Of a stretch of DNA of 53,437 bases, positions 50,580 through 53,437 are shown in pieces. Origin of the DNA: Arthrobacter sp. 135MFCol5.1 (lineage in GTDB: Bacteria; Actinomycetota; Actinomycetes; Actinomycetales; Micrococcaceae). Below the pieces are notes generated by a model. It was not told the origin of the DNA. It was given only the letters and a program-made list of their open reading frames with translations, and made no database searches. Location: contig NZ_KB895470.1 in assembly GCF_000374865.1 (NCBI RefSeq), positions 1 to 53,437 of the forward strand, written 5' to 3'. Within the stretch, counting starts at the first letter, position 1; every line of letters begins with the position of its first letter. Both the position numbers and the translations under genes were made by a program.

Positions 50580-50876
50580 ATGCCAATGTCCGATGAGGAG
50601 CGACGCCTGCTCAAGGAGCTGGAACTGGGGCTGATCGCGGACGATCCCCATCTGGCCATGGAACTGCTGTCCGGCTATCCAGCGCGCCGTTTCCCCACAG
50701 CTCTCCTCCCGGGATTGGCGGTGGCGGTCATCGGCCTGGTGTTGATCCTGGCGGGGGCAGGTCTGCCGGCGCCGGGCGCGGTGGTGCTAGGAATCCTGCT
50801 GCTGGGGCTGGGCGCCTGCCTGTTGCTGGGCCCCATCGGGTTGAACAGGAGCGCGCGGCGGCAGCCCACCGCCTGA
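50580..50876 (+). CDS. DUF3040 small membrane protein
   Basis: A 98-residue protein with the family's N-terminal MSDEERRLLKELELGLIADDPHLA segment and two TM helices (about 42-60 and 66-85). DUF3040 proteins are found only in actinobacteria; function unknown. GGGG lies 5 bases before the ATG; a second ATG two codons later is possible. The last 90 bases overlap the 3' end of the convergent EamA transporter gene. Confidence 0.88.
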   Translation: MPMSDEERRLLKELELGLIADDPHLAMELLSGYPARRFPTALLPGLAVAVIGLVLILAGAGLPAPGAVVLGILLLGLGACLLLGPIGLNRSARRQPTA

Positions 50877-51833
50877 CGGCGCCGCTGGTGAGCGCGGACC
50901 CGGGATTGCTGCCGGCCCTGGTACGGCCCGGGTGAGCGGCGCCAGGATGAACAGGCTGGCCAGGACCGCGGCGGCGCCAAGCCAGCCGAGCGCCGGAAGC
51001 CGTTCACCCACTACGAATACCGCCAGTACGGCAGCAACCACCGTTTCGAGCAGCGAGATGCCGGTGGCCGTGCTCGCCCCCACCCGGGCAAGGCCCCAGC
51101 CGAACAGGAGATAGCCGACGAACATCGGCACCACCGCCATGTAGGCGCCGACGCCGACCGTGGACCAGGAGGCCAGGAGTGGGCCGCCCGTCAGGGCAAG
51201 GACCGGCATCAGGAAGAGCCCGCCCAGGCCAAAGACCGTGCCCATGGCAGCCCTGGGTGTGACACCGTCCCCGATCAGGCGGTGGGCTGCCCAGGAATAC
51301 AGGGCGTACGTGCTGCCGGCCAGCAGTCCCAGGGCCACTCCCGCCGTGGTGGTCCAGGAATCCGTGGCGGCGGGCCCGGCAGGGCCATGCCCGGCAAAGG
51401 AAAGGAGCGCCGCTCCACCCACTCCGAGCATTGCCCCGGCAATCCACCGCCGGCGCAGTGGATTCCTGTCCGCCGCCCGCTCGATGAGGGCCGCCGCGAT
51501 GGGGGCCGAGCCGATGGAGACCATAGTTCCCACGGCCACGCCGGAGAGGTGCATTGAGCTGTAGAAGGCCAAGGGATAGACAGCCACCGCTGCCGCCCCC
51601 AACAACACCAGTCTCCACCGCCGGAACAGGCCGGCCGGCCGGCTGGCAATGTGCCGTGCGGCGTACAGAGCCTGCAGCAACCCGCCCGCCCCCATGGCCA
51701 CCGCGCCGATGGCCAGGGGACTTACATCCGGCGCGAAGGTGGCTGCAGTCCCGGTGGTCCCCCAGAGGACGGACGCCGCCACCACGGACAACGCTCCCCA
51801 TGGCGGCGCCGGGCGGCGTGGGGAGGAGTTCAC
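50787..51833 (-). CDS. EamA/DMT-family transporter
   Basis: A 348-residue drug/metabolite transporter with ten TM segments in two EamA repeats (SVLWGTTGTAATFAP in the first half, GLLAGSTYALYSWAAHRL at the start of the second). The last ~45 residues are a Pro/Gln-rich tail encoded opposite the end of the DUF3040 gene. The start is a GTG overlapping the TetR stop (GTGA), so it is translated together with that regulator and is its likely target. Role: efflux of an amino acid or drug-like compound. Confidence 0.88.
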   Translation of the reverse strand: MNSSPRRPAPPWGALSVVAASVLWGTTGTAATFAPDVSPLAIGAVAMGAGGLLQALYAARHIASRPAGLFRRWRLVLLGAAAVAVYPLAFYSSMHLSGVAVGTMVSIGSAPIAAALIERAADRNPLRRRWIAGAMLGVGGAALLSFAGHGPAGPAATDSWTTTAGVALGLLAGSTYALYSWAAHRLIGDGVTPRAAMGTVFGLGGLFLMPVLALTGGPLLASWSTVGVGAYMAVVPMFVGYLLFGWGLARVGASTATGISLLETVVAAVLAVFVVGERLPALGWLGAAAVLASLFILAPLTRAVPGPAAIPGPRSPAAPSGGGLPPRAPVQPDGAQQQAGAQPQQQDS

Positions 51834-52426
51834 AGCGCGTCCAACAGTTGCGCGGCGATGGCCCGGGCCTGCCGCAGCGGCGCGTCGCCGCCCTCCAGGC
51901 CTGCCCTGGCCATGGCACCCTCGAGGAGGAACGCCAAGTGGGCGGCAACGGCGGGCGCCTGGCCCTCCCTCGCGGGCAACAGGTCCGTGACGTGCCGGGC
52001 CAGGAGATCCTGGACTTCCTCCTTGTGGAGCCGCACTGCAGTCCGCCCCGGATCCCCTGCGGGCAGTTCAGCCGCCGCGTTGAGCAGCCCGCAGCCTCGG
52101 AATCCGTGCTGGTAGGCGGCATGTGCGTGGTCCAGGTAGGCGTCGAAGACCGCCAGTGCCCGCTCCGCCGGGGTCCCGGCCTTTTCCAGCCGCGTCCGGT
52201 AGAGCCCCAGCCACTCCTCATGCCGTGATTCCAGGTAGGCGGCCACGAGGTCCGCTTTGGACGTGAAGTTGTTGTAGAGGCTTTTTTTGGCAACGCCCGC
52301 CTCGGCAGTGATCGTGTCGATCCCGGTGGCCGCAACGCCGCGGGCATAAAAGAGGCGGGCGGCGGCGTCGAGCAGCAGTTCCCGGGCGGGAGGCCGGCTG
52401 GGCGCCGAGGCGCGTGACACAGGCAT
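51830..52426 (-). CDS. TetR-family regulator of the EamA transporter
   Basis: A 198-residue regulator with a TetR helix-turn-helix (ELLLDAAARLFYARGVAATGIDTITAEAGVAKKSLYNNFTSKADLVAAYLESR, about 15-65) and a C-terminal ligand domain of the TetR_C type with RGCGLLNAAAEL. It is translationally coupled to the EamA gene by a 4-base overlap. A long palindrome sits 17 bases before its ATG, strongly suggesting autoregulation. AAGGAGCCCC precedes the start. Confidence 0.93.
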   Translation of the reverse strand: MPVSRASAPSRPPARELLLDAAARLFYARGVAATGIDTITAEAGVAKKSLYNNFTSKADLVAAYLESRHEEWLGLYRTRLEKAGTPAERALAVFDAYLDHAHAAYQHGFRGCGLLNAAAELPAGDPGRTAVRLHKEEVQDLLARHVTDLLPAREGQAPAVAAHLAFLLEGAMARAGLEGGDAPLRQARAIAAQLLDAL

Positions 52427-52442
52427 GGGGCTCCTTGCGGTG

Positions 52443-52470
52443 GTGGTAGGTAGACCAGTCTACCTACCAC
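52443..52470. promoter_or_regulatory. TetR operator palindrome
   Basis: Perfect 13-base arms (52443-52455 and 52458-52470) around a 2-base centre; the core reads TAGACCAGTCTA. It lies 17 bases upstream of the tetR start, where bound protein would block its promoter. Confidence 0.8.
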
Positions 52471-52499
52471 AAGCGCAGGGCGGAACACTTGCTTCTTGA

Positions 52500-53042
52500 T
52501 TAGGCGGTGCGGACCGTCCGGGCGGACATGGCCTGGAGCTCCGTGGCCAACCGTTCCACCAGGAGTGCCGGGGGTTCGGTGATATCGGCCAGGACGTGGG
52601 CCTCGTCCTGGTCCAGTTCCTCCAAGACTGCGAACTGGGATTCCAGCAGGGTCCGCGGCATGAACTCGTGGGCGCGGGCTTCCATCCGCGCTCCAATGGT
52701 GTCTGTGCTTCCGGTGAGGTGGATGAAGACAACATCCGGCGCTGCGCTGCGCAGCAGGTCCCGGTACCGGCGCTTCAACGCTGAGCAGGCGACGATCGGC
52801 GGGACTGTCGTGACGCCGTCGGCCTTTCCTGCGAGCAACTCCCCCAGCGTGCCAAGCCAGGGCTCCCTGTCAGCGTCCGTGAGCGGTATGCCGGCGCCCA
52901 TTTTCTGCTTGTTGGCGGCCGGATGGAAATCGTCGCCATCGAAGAACGGCATGTCCAGGCGCAGGCCCAGCAGGGAGCCCATGGTGGATTTCCCCGAGCC
53001 AGACACGCCCATCACCACCAGGGGCGGCAACGGGGCGTTCAC
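52500..53042 (-). CDS. gntK: Gluconokinase
   Basis: A 180-residue P-loop kinase making 6-phosphogluconate from gluconate. Walker A is GVSGSGKSTMG (about 12-22), FFDGDDFHPAANKQKMGAGIPLTDADREPWL is the substrate signature, and CSALKRRYRDLLR follows; all fit GntK/IdnK. The start is a GTG overlapping the upstream dehydrogenase stop (GTGA), so the pair forms an idonate/gluconate operon continuing beyond the window. The 29 bases between its stop and the TetR operator carry no obvious hairpin. Confidence 0.95.
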   Translation of the reverse strand: MNAPLPPLVVMGVSGSGKSTMGSLLGLRLDMPFFDGDDFHPAANKQKMGAGIPLTDADREPWLGTLGELLAGKADGVTTVPPIVACSALKRRYRDLLRSAAPDVVFIHLTGSTDTIGARMEARAHEFMPRTLLESQFAVLEELDQDEAHVLADITEPPALLVERLATELQAMSARTVRTA

Positions 53043-53437
53043 CGTTGCTCCCCGTTCCCGTCGAAGCTGAGGAGGACTTTGCCGGAGCTGGTGGAGTCTT
53101 TGGCGACCTCGAAGGCGTGCAGGGCGTCCTCGACGGGGTATTGGTGGGTGATGACGGGGCTGATGTGCAGGGACCGGTCGGCAAGCGCCGCGATGACCTG
53201 GTCGATTTCGTCGTTGAAGCGGAAGGAGCCTTTGAGGTCCAGTTCGCGGGTGATGGCCAGCGAGATGGGCAGCGGTTGCATGCCGGTGGGCAGCAGCCCC
53301 ACCATGACCACGGTCCCGCCGCGGACCGCGCCGCGGATGGCGGAGGCCAGTCCGTGGTGGTTGCCGGAGGATTCGATCACCACATCGGCCTCCACGGCGG
53401 CGATCGCTTCGGTGTCTGCGGCGTTGATGACCTGGTC
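53039..53437 (-). CDS. Zinc-type alcohol dehydrogenase, C-terminal part (L-idonate 5-dehydrogenase-like, cut by window edge)
   Basis: At least 132 residues of the C-terminal half of a medium-chain dehydrogenase, open to the window end. Visible: DVVIESSGNHHGLASAIRGAVRGGTVVMVGLLP (end of the Rossmann domain), ELDLKGSFRFNDEI and PVEDALHAFEVAKDSTSSGKVLL, typical of sorbitol / L-idonate dehydrogenases. Coupling to gntK supports L-idonate 5-dehydrogenase, which forms 5-ketogluconate, but other sugar-alcohol substrates remain possible. The zinc-binding N-terminus lies outside. Confidence 0.88.
   Translation of the reverse strand, partial: DQVINAADTEAIAAVEADVVIESSGNHHGLASAIRGAVRGGTVVMVGLLPTGMQPLPISLAITRELDLKGSFRFNDEIDQVIAALADRSLHISPVITHQYPVEDALHAFEVAKDSTSSGKVLLSFDGNGEQR

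Overview
This window looks like a chromosomal segment of a GC-rich actinobacterium of the Micrococcaceae (Arthrobacter / Pseudarthrobacter type). The grounds are strong G/C bias at third codon positions, many GTG and TTG starts, short intergenic gaps, a Ku plus POL-PE-LIG LigD end-joining pair, and families common in that group (DUF6458, DUF3040, DUF1304, YtxH, dodecin). I see no tRNA, rRNA, insertion sequence, phage gene or CRISPR array. The genus is inferred from these traits, not proven.

Layout. 1-5.9 kb: end of lipA, an MFS exporter, a GH65 disaccharide phosphorylase with a beta-phosphoglucomutase-like HAD enzyme, and an esterase. 6-10.9 kb: DUF6458 protein, then a complete fructose operon fruR-fruK-fruA-ptsH closed by a strong hairpin. 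11-16.1 kb: START-like protein, methyltransferase, and divergent ku / ligD. 16.1-23.7 kb: MHS transporter, FUSC membrane protein, a frameshifted short-chain dehydrogenase, small unknowns, GNAT, acyltransferase-3, DUF1304. 23.7-29.5 kb: a four-carbon acid-sugar operon (DUF1537 kinase, beta-hydroxyacid dehydrogenase, GntP permease, class II aldolase) with a divergent GntR regulator. 29.6-34.3 kb: dodecin, a small YjzC-like gene, XRE regulator, two aldo/keto reductases, an epimerase-like protein. 34.3-39.3 kb: TetR regulator, acyl-CoA dehydrogenase, thiolase, acyl-CoA ligase. 39.4-43.4 kb: aldo/keto reductase, GlsB-type and YtxH small proteins, PrmC-like methyltransferase, lactonase. 43.4-49.1 kb: secreted GH13 alpha-amylase facing malQ. 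49.3 kb to end: aldo/keto reductase, DUF3040, EamA transporter with TetR, gluconokinase and the end of an L-idonate-type dehydrogenase.

How it works together. Carbohydrate use dominates: fructose by PTS; starch and maltodextrins by secreted amylase, MalQ, and phosphorolysis to glucose 1-phosphate by GH65 plus phosphoglucomutase; C4 sugar acids; gluconate/idonate. Two distant starch/maltose loci (5.2 kb and 43.5 kb) carry nearly identical LacI-type operators abutting their -10 hexamers, so they probably belong to one regulon. CRP/GlxR-like palindromes lie by the amylase and fructose promoters. The GntR and TetR genes each have a clear palindromic operator next to their own start.

The most interesting points are the acid-sugar operon, which lacks the usual isomerase and OtnC decarboxylase and carries a fructose-bisphosphate-aldolase homologue instead; the shared starch/maltose operator; a set of genes with a -10-like hexamer exactly 6-7 bases before the start codon (leaderless candidates); and a TAAGCATG palindrome 70-100 bases before three small-protein genes.
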